A stretch of DNA of 15,306 bases from Saccoglossus kowalevskii (taxonomy: Eukaryota > Hemichordata > Enteropneusta > Harrimaniidae). Under the pieces are notes generated by a model. The model was not told the DNA's origin. It did no database searches and worked only from the letters and a program-made list of their open reading frames with translations. This document shows, in pieces, positions 1 to 11,167 of this stretch. Each line of letters opens with the position of its first letter. Position 1 is the first letter of the stretch. The stretch is from the NCBI RefSeq assembly GCF_000003605.2, contig NW_003132014.1:1-15306 (forward strand), in the 5' to 3' direction. The position numbers were made by a program, and so were the translations under genes.

Positions 1-30
1 GGAATATGGTTTATGTGGCAAAATGTAAAT
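1..30. repeat. Partial unit at left edge
   Basis: These are the last 30 bases of a unit with the AATATGG variant, ending in GTAAAT. The following unit (31-135) has GGCACATTGT. The pair resembles the two-unit motif at 766-975 and 1186-1395. The array clearly began before the window. Confidence 0.95.
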
Positions 31-2550
31 ATGTATGCATTAAATTGCCACAATGACATTGTGACAGGAAGGGACCATACAACCATGGCACATTGTCCCA
101 AACATGGAATAATGTTTATGTGGCAAAATTGCAGTATGTATGCATTAAATTTCCACAATGACATTATGACAGGAGGTGACCATACAACCATGGTACGTAG
201 TCCCAAACAAGGAATAATGTTTATGTGGCAAAATTGACGTATGTATGCATTAAATTGCCACAATGACATTATGACAGGAGGTGACCATACAACCATGGTA
301 CGTAGTCCCAAACATGGAATAATGTTTATGTGACAAAATTGACGTATGTATGCATTAAATTGCCACAATGACATTATGACAGGAGGTGACCATACAACCA
401 TGGTACGTAGTCCCAAACATGGAATAATGCTTATGTCGCAAAATGGAAGTATGTATGCATTAATTTGCCACAATGACATTATGACAGGAGATGGTCATAC
501 AACCATGGTACGTAGTCCCAAACATGGAATAATGTCTATGTGGCAAAATTGACGTATGTATGCATTAAATTGCCACAATGACATTATGACAGGAGGTGAC
601 CATACAACCATGGTACGTAGTCCCAAACATGGAATAATGTTTATGTGGCAAAATTGAAATATGTATTCATTAAATTGCCACAATGATATTATGTCAGGAA
701 GTGACCATACAACCATGGTACGCAGTCCCAAACAAGGAATATGGTTTACGTGGCAAAATTGAGCAATGTATGCATTAAATTGCCACAATGACATTATGAC
801 AGGAGGTGACCATACAACCATGGTACGTAGTCCCAAACATGGAATATGGTTTATGTGGCAAAATTTAAATATGTATGCATTAAATTGCCACAATGACATT
901 ATGACAGGAAGTGACCATACAACCATGGCACGTTGTCCCAAACATGGAATAATGTTTATGTGACAAAATTGAAGTATGTATGCATTAAATTGCCACAATG
1001 ACATTATGACAGGAGGTGACCATACAACCATGGTACGTAGTCCCAAACAAGGAATAGTGTTTATGTGGCAAAATGGAAGTATGTATGCATTAATTTGCCA
1101 CAATGACATTATGACAGGAGGTGGCCATACAACCATGGTACGTAGTCCCAAACAAGGAATATGGTTTATGTGGCAAAATTGAGCAATGTATGCATTAAAT
1201 TACCACAATGACATTATGACAGGAGGTGACCATACAACCATGGTACGTAGTCCCAAACATGGAATATGGTTTATGTGGCAAAATTTAAATATGTATGCAT
1301 TAAATTGCCACAATGACATTATGACAGGAAGTGACCATACAACCATGGCACGTTGTCCCAAACATGGAATAATGTTTATGTGGCAAAATTGAAGTTTGTA
1401 TGCATTAAATTGCCACAATGACATTATGACAGGAGGTGACCATACAACCATGGTACGTAGTCCCAAACAAGAAATAATGTTTATGTGGCAAAATTGAGCT
1501 ATGTATGCATTAAATTGCCACAATGACATTATGACTGGAGGTGGCCATACAACCATGGTACGTAGTCCCATACATGGAATAATGTTTATGTGGCAAAAAT
1601 AAAGTATGTATGCATTAAATTGCCACAATGACATTATGACAGGAGGTGGCCATACAACCATTGTACGTAGTCCCAAACATGGAATAATGTTTATGTGGCA
1701 AAATTAAAGTATGTATGCATTAAATTGCCACAATGACATTATGACAGGAGGTGACCATACAACCATGGTACGTATTCCCAAACAAGGAATAATGTTTATG
1801 TGGCAAAATTGACGTATGTATGCATTAAATTGCCACAATGACATTATGACAGGAGGTGACCATACAACCATGGTACGTAGTCCCAAACAAGGAATAATGT
1901 TTATGTGGCAAAATTGACGTATGTATGCATTAAATTGCCACAATTACATTATGACAGGAGGTGACCATACAACCATGGTACGTAGTCCCAAACAAGGAAT
2001 AATGTTTATGTGGCAAAATTGACTTATGTATGCATTAAATTGCCACAATGACATTATGACAGGAGGTGACCATACAACCATGGTACGTAGTCCCAAACCT
2101 GGAATAATATTTATGTGGCAAAATTGACGTATGTATGCATTAATTTGCCACAATGACATTATGACAGGAGGTGGCCATACAACCATGGTACGTAGTCCCA
2201 AACAAGGAATAATGTTTATGTGGCAAAATGGAAGTATGTATGCATTAATTTGCCACAATGACATTATGACAGGAGGTGGCCATACAACCATGGTACGTAG
2301 TCCCAAACATGGAATAATGTTTATGTGGCAAAATGGAAGTATTTATGCATTAATTTGCCACAATGGCATTATGACAGGAGGTGGCCATACAACCATGGTA
2401 CGTAGTCCCAAACAAGGAATATGGTTTATGTGGCTAAATTGAGCTATGTATGCATTAAATTGCCACAATGACATTATGACAGGAGGTGGCCATACAACCA
2501 TGGTACGTAGTCCCAAACATGGAATAATGTTTATGTGGCAAAATTAAAGT
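31..2550. repeat. Left mosaic region, 24 units without frame-breaking indels
   Basis: The 24 units here keep an exact 105-base phase, with no one-base indel. Types are mixed: GACGT-ending units dominate at 136-660 and 1711-2130, while TAATTTGCC units with GGTGGCC lie at 1081-1185 and 2131-2445. A two-unit motif (CATGGAATATGG ending TTTAAAT, then GGCACGTTGT) occurs at 766-975 and again at 1186-1395. That gives a 420-base step, but the units between the two copies match less well. Unit 661-765 is an early S-type unit (ATGTATTCAT). Confidence 0.85.
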
Positions 2551-3287
2551 ATGTATGCATTAAATTGCCACAATGACATTATGACAGTAGGTGACCATAC
2601 AACCATGGTACGTAGTCCCAAACATGGAATAATGTTTATGTGGCAAAATTGACGTATGTATGCACTTAAATTGCCACAATGACATTATGACAGGAGGTGG
2701 TCATACAACCATGGTACGTAGTCCCAAACATGGAATAATGTTTATGTGGCAAAATTGACGTATGTATGCATTAAATTGCCACAATGACATTATGACAGGA
2801 GGTGACCATACAACCATGCTACGTAGTCCCAAACATGGAATAAAGTTTATGTGGCAAAATTGACGTATGTATGCATTAAATTGCCACAATGACATTATGA
2901 CAGGAGGTGACCATACAACCATGGTACGTAGTCCCAAACAAGGAATAATGTTTATGTGGCAAAACTGACGTATGTATGCATTAAATTGCCGCAATGACAT
3001 TATGACAGTAGGTGACCATACAACCATGGTACGTAGTCCCAAACATGGAATAATGTTTATGTGGCAAAATTGACGTATGTATGCACTTAAATTGCCACAA
3101 TGACATTATGACAGGAGGTGGTCATACAACCATGGTACGTAGTCCCAAACATGGAATAATGTTTACGTGGCAAAATTGACGTATGTATGCATTAAATTGC
3201 CACAATGACATTATGACAGGAGGTGACCATACAACCATGCTACGTAGTCCCAAACATGGAATAAAGTTTATGTGGCAAAATTGAGCT
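2551..3287. repeat. Higher-order block G-C-K-Q-G-C-K, first copy
   Basis: Seven units run in this order. 2551 is G (CAGTAGGTGACC), 2656 is C (extra C in GCACTTAA, with GGTGGTCAT) and 2762 is K (CATGCTACG and AATAAAG). Then 2867 is Q (CAAGG, ending AAACTGACGT), 2972 is G with GCCGCAAT, 3077 is C with TTTACGTGG and 3183 is K ending GAGCT. The same order of types recurs at 11692-12323, and in shortened form at 9169-9800 and 10221-10852. The S unit that follows K in other copies is absent here, which fits loss of one unit between 3183 and 3288. Confidence 0.85.
2665..2665. other. Inserted C at unit base 10 (one of ten)
   Basis: The usual GCATTAAATT reads GCACTTAAATT, which adds one base. The same insertion lies at 3086, 5501, 8442, 9283, 9599, 10335, 10651, 11806 and 12227. 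Eight of the ten units also carry GGTGGTCAT. The two that do not (9274 and 10326) are C/K hybrids. It is a good descent marker for type C units, and it destroys ATGCAT. Confidence 0.92.
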
Positions 3288-4861
3288 ATGTATGCATTAA
3301 ATTGCCACAATGACATTATGACAGGAGGTGACCATACAACCATGGCACGTTGTCCCAAACATGGAATAATGTTTATGTGGCAAAATGGAAGTATGTATGC
3401 ATTAAATTGCCACAATGACATTATGACAGGAGGTGACCATACAACCATGGTACGTAGTCCCAAACAAGGAATAATGTTTATGTGGCAAAATGGAAGTATG
3501 TATGCATTAAATTGCCACAATGACATTATGTCAGGAGGTGGTCATACAACCATGGTACGTAGTCCCAAACAAGGAATAATGTTTATGTGGCAAAATGGAA
3601 GTATGTATGCATTAATTTACCACAATGACATTATGACAGGAGGTGGCCATACAACCATGGTACGTAGTCCCAAACATGGAGAATTTTTATGTGGCAAAAT
3701 GGAAGTATGTATGCATTAATTTGCCACAATGGCATTATGACAGGTGTTGGCCATACAACCATGGTACGTAGTCCCAAACATGGAATAATGTTTATGTGGC
3801 AAAATGGAAGTATGTATGCATTAATTTGCCACAATGACATTATGACAGGAAGTGACCATACAACCATGGTATGTAGTCCCAAACAAGGAATATGGTTTAT
3901 GTTGCCAAATTGAAATATGTATGCATTAAATTGCCACAATGACATTTTGACAGGAAGTGACCATACAACCATGGTACATAGTCCCAAACAAGGAATATGG
4001 TTTATGTGGCAAAATTGAGCTATGTATGCATTAAATTGCCACAATGACATTATGACTGGAGGTGACCATACAACCATGGTACGCAGTCCCAAACATGAAA
4101 TAATGTTTATGTGGCAAAATTAAAGTATGTATGCATTAAATTGCCACAATGACATTATGACAGGAGGTGGCCATACAACCATGGTACGTAGTCCCAAACA
4201 TGGAATAATGTTTATGTGGCAAAATTGAAATATGTATTCATTAAATTGCCACAATGATATTATGACAGGAGGTGGCCATACAACCATGGTACGTAGTCCC
4301 AAACATGGAATAATGTTTATGTGGCAAAATGGAAGTATGTATGCATTAAATTGCCACAATGACATTATGACAGGAGGTGGCCATACAACCATGGTACGTA
4401 GTCCCAAACATGGAATAATGTTTATGTGGCAAAATGGAAGTATGTATGCATTAAATTGCCACAATGACATTATGACAGGAAGTGACCATACAACGATGGT
4501 ACGTAGTCCCATACAAGGAATATGGTTTATGTGGCAAAATTGAGCTATGTATGCATTAAATTGCCTCAATGACATTATGACAGGAGGTGACCATACAACC
4601 ATGGCACGTAGTAAAAAACATGGAATAATGTTTATGTGGCAAAATGGAAGTATGTATGCATTAAATTGCCACAATGACGTTATGACAGGAGGTGACCATA
4701 CAACCATGGTACGTAGTCCCAAACAAGGAATAATGTTCATGTGGCAAAATTGACGTATGTATGCATTAATTTGCCACAATGACATTATGACAGGAGGTGG
4801 CCATACAACCATGGTACGTAGTCCCACACATGGAATAATGTTTATGTGGCAAAATGGAAGT
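3288..4861. repeat. Fifteen-unit segmental block, copy 1
   Basis: This block pairs unit by unit with 5808-7382. Shared private variants include GGCACGTTGT (3288/5808), TTTACCAC (3603/6123), CAGGTGTTGGCC (3707/6228), CATGAAATAATG with ACGCAG (4022/6543), ACAACGATGG (4442/6963) and TTGCCTCAAT (4547/7068). By hand count the two copies differ at roughly one base per hundred up to 4651. Divergence rises over the last two units, where the homology fades. This copy lost one base near 3680, so its unit at 3603 is 104 bases long. Confidence 0.88.
3902..3907. other. TTGCCA in place of TGGCAA (one of six)
   Basis: Unit bases 91-96 read TTGCCA here, the exact reverse complement of the usual TGGCAA. The same change is at 4952-4957, 6423-6428, 7998-8003, 13464-13469 and 13990-13995. 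All six units also have AATATGG and end TTGAAAT, so they share one ancestor. A four-base inversion (GGCA to TGCC) or two substitutions would both explain it. Confidence 0.85.
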
Positions 4862-5386
4862 ATGTATGCATTAATTTGCCACAATGACATTATGACAGGA
4901 GGTGGCCATACAACCATGGTACGTAGTCCCAAACAAGGAATATGGTTTATGTTGCCAAATTGAAATATGTATGCATTAAATTGCCACAATGACATTATGA
5001 CAGGAAGTGACCATACAACCATGGTACGTAGTCCCAAACAAGGAATATGGTTTATGTGGCAAAATTGAGCTATATATGCATTAAATTGCCACAATGACAT
5101 TATGACAGGAGGTGGCCATACAACCATGGTACGTAGTCCCAAACATGGAATAATGTTTATGTGGCAAAATTAAAGTATGTATGCATTAAATTGCCACAAT
5201 GACATTATGTCAGGAGGTGACCATACAACCATGGTACATAGTCCCAAACAAGGAATAATGTTTATGTGGCAAAATTGACGTATGTATGCTTTAAATTGCC
5301 ACAATGACATTATGACAGGAGGTGTCCATACAACCATGGTACGTAGTCCCAAACAAGGAATAATGTTTATGTGGCAAAACTGACGT
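4862..5386. repeat. Five-unit linker, similar to 13374-13899
   Basis: The unit order is an AATATGG unit with GTTGCC, a GGAAGTGACC unit ending GAGCT, a GGTGGCC unit ending TTAAAGT, a TCAGG unit, and a Q-like unit ending AAACTGACGT. The same order of types is found at 13374-13899, about 8.5 kb away. The first unit differs in its left half (TAATTTGCC and GGTGGCC here), so the homology probably begins inside it. Confidence 0.75.
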
Positions 5387-5807
5387 ATGTATGCATTAAA
5401 TTGCCACAATGACATTATGACAGTAGGTGACCATACAACCATGGTACGTAGTCCCAAACATGGAATAATGTTTATGTGGCAAAATTGACGTATGTATGCA
5501 CTTAAATTGCCACAATGACATTATGACAGGAGGTGGTCATACAACCATGGTACGTAGTCCCAAACATGGAATAATGTTTATGTGGCAAAATTGACGTATG
5601 TATGCATTAAATTGCCACAATGACATTATGACAGGAGGTGACCATACAACCATGGTACGTAGTCCCAAACATGGAATAAAGTTTATGTGGCAAAATTGAA
5701 ATATGTATTCATTAAATTGCCACAATGATATTATGTCAGGAAGTGACCATACAACCATGGTACGTAGTCCCAAACAAGGAATATGGTTTATGTGGCAAAA
5801 TTGAGCT
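5387..5807. repeat. Higher-order block G-C-K-S, shortened copy
   Basis: The units are G at 5387, C at 5492 (extra C at 5501), K-like at 5598 (AATAAAG but CATGGTACG rather than CATGCTACG) and S at 5703 (ATGTATTCAT, GATATT, ATGTCAGGAAG, AATATGG, ending GAGCT). It leads directly into the second copy of the 15-unit block, just as 2551-3287 leads into the first. Block plus leader were therefore probably copied together. Confidence 0.8.
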
Positions 5808-7382
5808 ATGTATGCATTAAATTGCCACAATGACATTATGACAGGAGGTGACCATACAACCATGGCACGTTGTCCCAAAAATGGAATAATGTTTATGTGG
5901 CAAAATGGAAGTATGTATGCATTAAATTGCCACAATGACATTATGACAGGAGGTGACCATACAACCATGGTACGTAGTCCCAAACAAGGAATAATGTTTA
6001 TGTGGCAAAATGGAAGTATGTATGCATTAAATTGCCACAATGACATTATGACAGTAGGTGGTCATACAACCATGGTACGTAGTCCCAAACAAGGAATAAT
6101 GTTTATGTGGCAAAATGGAAGTATGTATGCATTAATTTACCACAATGACATTATGACAGGAGGTGGCCATACAACCATGGTACGTAGTCCCAAACATGGA
6201 ATAATGTTTATGTGGCAAAATGGAAGTATGTATGCATTAATTTGCCACAATGGCATTATGACAGGTGTTGGCCATACAACCATGGTACGTAGTCCCAAAC
6301 ATGGAATAATGTTTATGTGGCAAAATGGAAGTATGTATGCATTAATTTGCCACAATGACATTATGACAGGAAGTGACCATACAACCATGGTACGTAGTCC
6401 CAAACAAGGAATATGGTTTATGTTGCCAAATTGAAATATGTATGCATTAAATTGCCACAATGACATTATGACAGGAAGTGACCATACAACCATGGTACAT
6501 AGTCCCAAACAAGGAATATGGTTTATGTGGCAAAATTGAGCTATGTATGCATTAAATTGCCACAATGACATTATGACTGGAGGTGACCATACAACCATGG
6601 TACGCAGTCCCAAACATGAAATAATGTTTATGTGGCAAAATTAAAGTATGTATGCATTAAATTGCCACAATGACATTATGACAGGAGGTGGCCATACAAC
6701 CATGGTACGTAGTCCCAAACATGGACTAATGTTTATGTGGCAAAATTGAAATATGTATTCATTAAATTGCCACAATGATATTATGACAGGAGGTGGCCAT
6801 ACAACCATGGTACGTAGTCCCAAACATGGAATAATGTTTATGTGGCAAAATGGAAGTATGTATGCATTAAATTGCCACAATGACATTATGACAGGAGGTG
6901 GCCATACAACCATGGTACGTAGTCCCAAACATGGAATAATGTTTATGTGGCAAAATGGAAGTATGTATGCATTAAATTGCCACAATGACATTATGACAGG
7001 AAGTGACCATACAACGATGGTACGTAATCCCATACAAGGAATATGGTTTATGTGGCAAAATTGAGCTATGTATGCATTAAATTGCCTCAATGACATTATG
7101 ACAGGAGGTGACCATACAACCATGGCACGTAGTCCCAAACATGGAATAATGTTTATGTGGCAAAATGGAAGTATGTATGCATTAAATTGCCACAATGACA
7201 TTATGACAGGAGGTGACCATACAACCATGGTACGTAGTCCCAAACCTGGAATAATATTTATGTGGCAAAATTGACGTATGTATGCATTAATTTGCCACAA
7301 TGACATTATGACAGGAGGTGGCCATACAACCATGGTACGTAGTCCCAAACAAGGAATAATGTTTATGTGGCAAAATGGAAGT
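5808..7382. repeat. Fifteen-unit segmental block, copy 2
   Basis: This is the partner of 3288-4861 and lies 24 units downstream. Its units keep the exact 105-base phase throughout. Differences from copy 1 include CCCAAAAATGG at 5808-5912, CAGTAGG at 6018-6122 and GTAATCCC at 6963-7067. Its unit at 7173 (CCTGGAATAATATTT) does not match copy 1 but matches the unit at 2026. From there on the sequence follows 2026-2400 more closely, which suggests a switch of donor. Confidence 0.87.
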
Positions 7383-7547
7383 ATGTATGCATTAATTTGC
7401 CACAATGACATTATGACAGGAGGTGGCCATACAACCATGGTACGTAGTCCCAAACATGGAATAATGTTTATGTGGCAAAATGGAAGTATTTATGCATTAA
7501 TTTGCCACAATGGCATTATGACAGGAGGTGGCCATACAACCATGGTA
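7173..7547. repeat. Segment homologous to 2026-2400
   Basis: Both segments show CCTGGAATAATATTT, then two TAATTTGCC units with GGTGGCC, then a unit starting ATTTATGCAT with AATGGC. By eye they agree until the last third of the fourth unit, where 2341-2445 has CAAGGAATATGG and 7488-7592 has CATGTAATAATG. The segments are 5,147 bases apart. Confidence 0.82.
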
Positions 7548-7592
7548 CGTTGTCCCAAACATGTAATAATGTTTATGTGGCAAAATGGAAGT

Positions 7593-8117
7593 ATGTATGC
7601 ATTAATTTGCCACAATGACATTATGACAGGCAGTGACCATACAACCATGGTACGTAGTCCCAAACAAGGAATATGGTTTATGTGGCAAAATTGAGCTATG
7701 TATGCATTAAATTGCCACAATGGCATTATGACTGGAGGTGACCATACAACCATGGTATGTAGTCCCAAACAAGGAATATGGTTTATGTGGCAAAATTGAG
7801 CTATGTATGCATTAAATTGCCACAATGACATTATGACAGGAGGTGACCATACAACCACGACACGTAGTCCCAAACATGGAATAATGATTATGTGGCAAAA
7901 TGGAAGTATGTATGCATTAAATTGCCACAATGACATTATGACAGAAAGTGACCATACAACCATGGTACGTAGTCCCAAACAAGGAATATGGTTTATGTTG
8001 CCAAATTGAAATATGTATGCATTAAATTGCCACAATGACATTATGACAGGAAGTGACCATACAACCATGGTACGTAGGCCCAAACAAGGAATATGGTTTA
8101 TGTGGCAAAATTGAGCT
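7593..8117. repeat. Five-unit segment homologous to 13059-13584
   Basis: The best marker is the unit at 7803, with CCACGACACG and ATGATTATG. These two private changes are both found at 13269-13373. Neighbouring units agree in order: AATGGC with ATGACTGG, then the marker, then a GTTGCC unit, then a GGAAG unit. I count about seven or eight differences in 525 bases. Confidence 0.83.
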
Positions 8118-8327
8118 ATGTATGCATTAAATTGCCACAATGACATTATGACAGGAGATGGCCATACAACCATGGTACGTAGTCCCAAACATGGAATAAT
8201 GTTTATGGGGCAAAATGGAAGTATGTATGCATTAAATTGCCACAATGACATTATGTCAGGAGGTGACCATACAACCATGGTACGTAGTCCCAAACAAGGA
8301 ATAATGTTTATGTGGCAAAACTGACGT
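8118..8327. repeat. Two linker units
   Basis: The first unit has GGAGATGGCC and TATGGGGC and ends GGAAGT. The second has ATGTCAGG with CAAGG and ends AAACTGACGT. I see no long homology specific to this pair elsewhere in the window. They join the 7593-8117 segment to the following higher-order block. Confidence 0.65.
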
Positions 8328-9168
8328 ATGTATGCATTAAATTCCCACAATGACATAATGACAGTAGGTGACCATACAACCATGGTACGTAGTCCCAAAC
8401 ATGGAATAATGTTTATGTGGCAAAATTGACGTATGTATGCACTTAAATTGCCACAATGACATTATGACAGGAGGTGGTCATACAACCATGGTACGTAGTC
8501 CCAAACATGGAATAATGTTTATGTGGCAAAATTGACGTATGTATGCATTAAATTGCCACAATGACATTATGACAGGAGGTGACCATACAACCATGCTACG
8601 TAGTCCCAAACATGGAATAAAGTTTATGTGGCAAAATTGAAATATGTATTCATTAAATTGCCACAATGATATTATGTCAGGAAGTGACCATACAACCATG
8701 GTACGTAGTCCCAAACAAGGAATATGGTTTATGTGGCAAAATTGAGCTATGTATGCATTAAATTGCCACAATGACATTATGACAGGAGGTGGTCATACAA
8801 CCATGGTACGTAGTCCCAAACATGGAATAATGTTTATGTGGCAAAATTGACGTATGTATGCATTAAATTGCCACAATGACATTATGACAGGAGGTGACCA
8901 TACAACCATGCTACGTAGTCCCAAACATGGAATAAAGTTTATGTGGCAAAATTGAAATATGTATTCATTAAATTGCCACAATGATATTATGTCAGGAAGT
9001 GACCATACAACCATGGTACGTAGTCCCAAACAAGGAATATGGTTTATGTGGCAAAATTGAGCTATGTATGCATTAAATTGCCACAATGACATTATGACAG
9101 GAGGTGGCCATACAACCATGGTACGTAGTCCCAAACATGGAATAATGTTTATGTGGCAAAATTAAAGT
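8328..9168. repeat. Higher-order block G-C-K-S with internal 3-unit duplication
   Basis: The units are G at 8328 (with ATTCCCAC), C at 8433, K at 8539, S at 8644, a hybrid at 8749, K at 8854, S at 8959 and T at 9064 (GGTGGCC, ending TTAAAGT). K plus S at 8539-8748 is identical by eye to K plus S at 8854-9063. The hybrid unit lacks the extra C of type C but carries its GGTGGTCAT and GACGT tail. It therefore looks like the junction of a 315-base tandem duplication. The last unit, 9064-9168, is also the first unit of the 1,052-base duplication. Confidence 0.85.
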
Positions 9169-10115
9169 ATGTATGCATTAAATTGCCACAATGACATTAT
9201 GACAGTAGGTGACCATACAACCATGGTACGTAGTCCCAAACATGGAATAATGTTTATGTGGCAAAATTGACGTATGTATGCACTTAAATTGCCACAATGA
9301 CATTATGACAGGAGGTGACCATACAACCATGCTACGTAGTCCCAAACATGGAATAAAGTTTATGTGGCAAAATTGACGTATGTATGCATTAAATTGCCAC
9401 AATGACATTATGACAGGAGGTGACCATACAACCATGGTACGTAGTCCCAAACAAGGAATAATGTTTATGTGGCAAAACTGACGTATGTATGCATTAAATT
9501 GCCGCAATGACATTATGACAGTAGGTGACCATACAACCATGGTACGTAGTCCCAAACATGGAATAATGTTTATGTGGCAAAATTGACGTATGTATGCACT
9601 TAAATTGCCACAATGACATTATGACAGGAGGTGGTCATACAACCATGGTACGTAGTCCCAAACATGGAATAATGTTTATGTGGCAAAATTGACGTATGTA
9701 TGCATTAAATTGCCACAATGACATTATGACAGGAGTTGACCATACAACCATGCTACGTAGTCCCAAACATGGAATAAAGTTTATGTGGCAAAATTGAAAT
9801 ATGTATTCATTAACTTGCCACAATGATATTATGTCAGGAAGTGACCATACAACCATGGTACGTAGTCCCAAACAAGGAATATGGTTTATGTGGCAAAATT
9901 GAGCTATGTATGCATTAAATTGCCACAATGACATTATGACAGGAGGTGGCCATACAACCATGGTACGTAGTCCCAAACATGGAATAATGTTTATGTGGCA
10001 AAATTAAAGTATGTATGCATTAAATTGCCACAATGACATTATGTCAGGAGGTGACCATACAACCATGGTACGTAGTCCCAAACAAGGAATAATGTTTATT
10101 TGGCAAAACTGACGT
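9064..10115. repeat. 1,052-base tandem duplication, copy 1
   Basis: Ten units, two of which carry the extra C (9283 and 9599), give 1,052 bases. The order is T, G, C/K hybrid, Q, G with GCCGCAAT, C, K with GGAGTTGACC, S with TTAACTTGCC, T, and a Q-like unit with TTTATTTGG. All these private variants return in copy 2 at 10116-11167. Only two differences were found by hand: 9107 versus 10159 and 9543 versus 10595. Confidence 0.95.
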
Positions 10116-11167
10116 ATGTATGCATTAAATTGCCACAATGACATTATGACAGGAGGTGACCATACAACCATGGTACGTAGTCCCAAACATGGAATAATGT
10201 TTATGTGGCAAAATTAAAGTATGTATGCATTAAATTGCCACAATGACATTATGACAGTAGGTGACCATACAACCATGGTACGTAGTCCCAAACATGGAAT
10301 AATGTTTATGTGGCAAAATTGACGTATGTATGCACTTAAATTGCCACAATGACATTATGACAGGAGGTGACCATACAACCATGCTACGTAGTCCCAAACA
10401 TGGAATAAAGTTTATGTGGCAAAATTGACGTATGTATGCATTAAATTGCCACAATGACATTATGACAGGAGGTGACCATACAACCATGGTACGTAGTCCC
10501 AAACAAGGAATAATGTTTATGTGGCAAAACTGACGTATGTATGCATTAAATTGCCGCAATGACATTATGACAGTAGGTGACCATACAACCATGGCACGTA
10601 GTCCCAAACATGGAATAATGTTTATGTGGCAAAATTGACGTATGTATGCACTTAAATTGCCACAATGACATTATGACAGGAGGTGGTCATACAACCATGG
10701 TACGTAGTCCCAAACATGGAATAATGTTTATGTGGCAAAATTGACGTATGTATGCATTAAATTGCCACAATGACATTATGACAGGAGTTGACCATACAAC
10801 CATGCTACGTAGTCCCAAACATGGAATAAAGTTTATGTGGCAAAATTGAAATATGTATTCATTAACTTGCCACAATGATATTATGTCAGGAAGTGACCAT
10901 ACAACCATGGTACGTAGTCCCAAACAAGGAATATGGTTTATGTGGCAAAATTGAGCTATGTATGCATTAAATTGCCACAATGACATTATGACAGGAGGTG
11001 GCCATACAACCATGGTACGTAGTCCCAAACATGGAATAATGTTTATGTGGCAAAATTAAAGTATGTATGCATTAAATTGCCACAATGACATTATGTCAGG
11101 AGGTGACCATACAACCATGGTACGTAGTCCCAAACAAGGAATAATGTTTATTTGGCAAAACTGACGT
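10116..11167. repeat. 1,052-base tandem duplication, copy 2
   Basis: This is the direct tandem partner of 9064-10115. Its first unit (10116-10220) has the left half of a GGTGACC unit and the TTAAAGT tail of a T unit, so it may be the crossover junction itself. If so, the difference at 10159 is a breakpoint effect, and the only point change since duplication is T to C at 10595. The next unit, 11168, starts like 10116 but lacks one C in GGTAGTAG and ends GACGT. Confidence 0.95.

Noticed and set aside
31-240. Ribosome binding sites (AGGAGGT before ATG-like codons)
   Set aside because: CAGGAGGTGACC looks like a Shine-Dalgarno sequence but occurs in most units without a following real gene, and the array looks eukaryotic. 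It is part of the repeat.
4120-5142. Minus-strand open frame of 340 codons, and similar ones at 7490-8398 and 6641-7453
   Set aside because: These have the same periodic origin; their limits fall on TTAAAGT units or arbitrary ATGs, not gene-like signals.
5808-6434. Plus-strand open frame of 208 codons
   Set aside because: It arises because several consecutive units end TGGAAGT, which removes the usual TGA. The peptide is the same 35-residue unit repeated.
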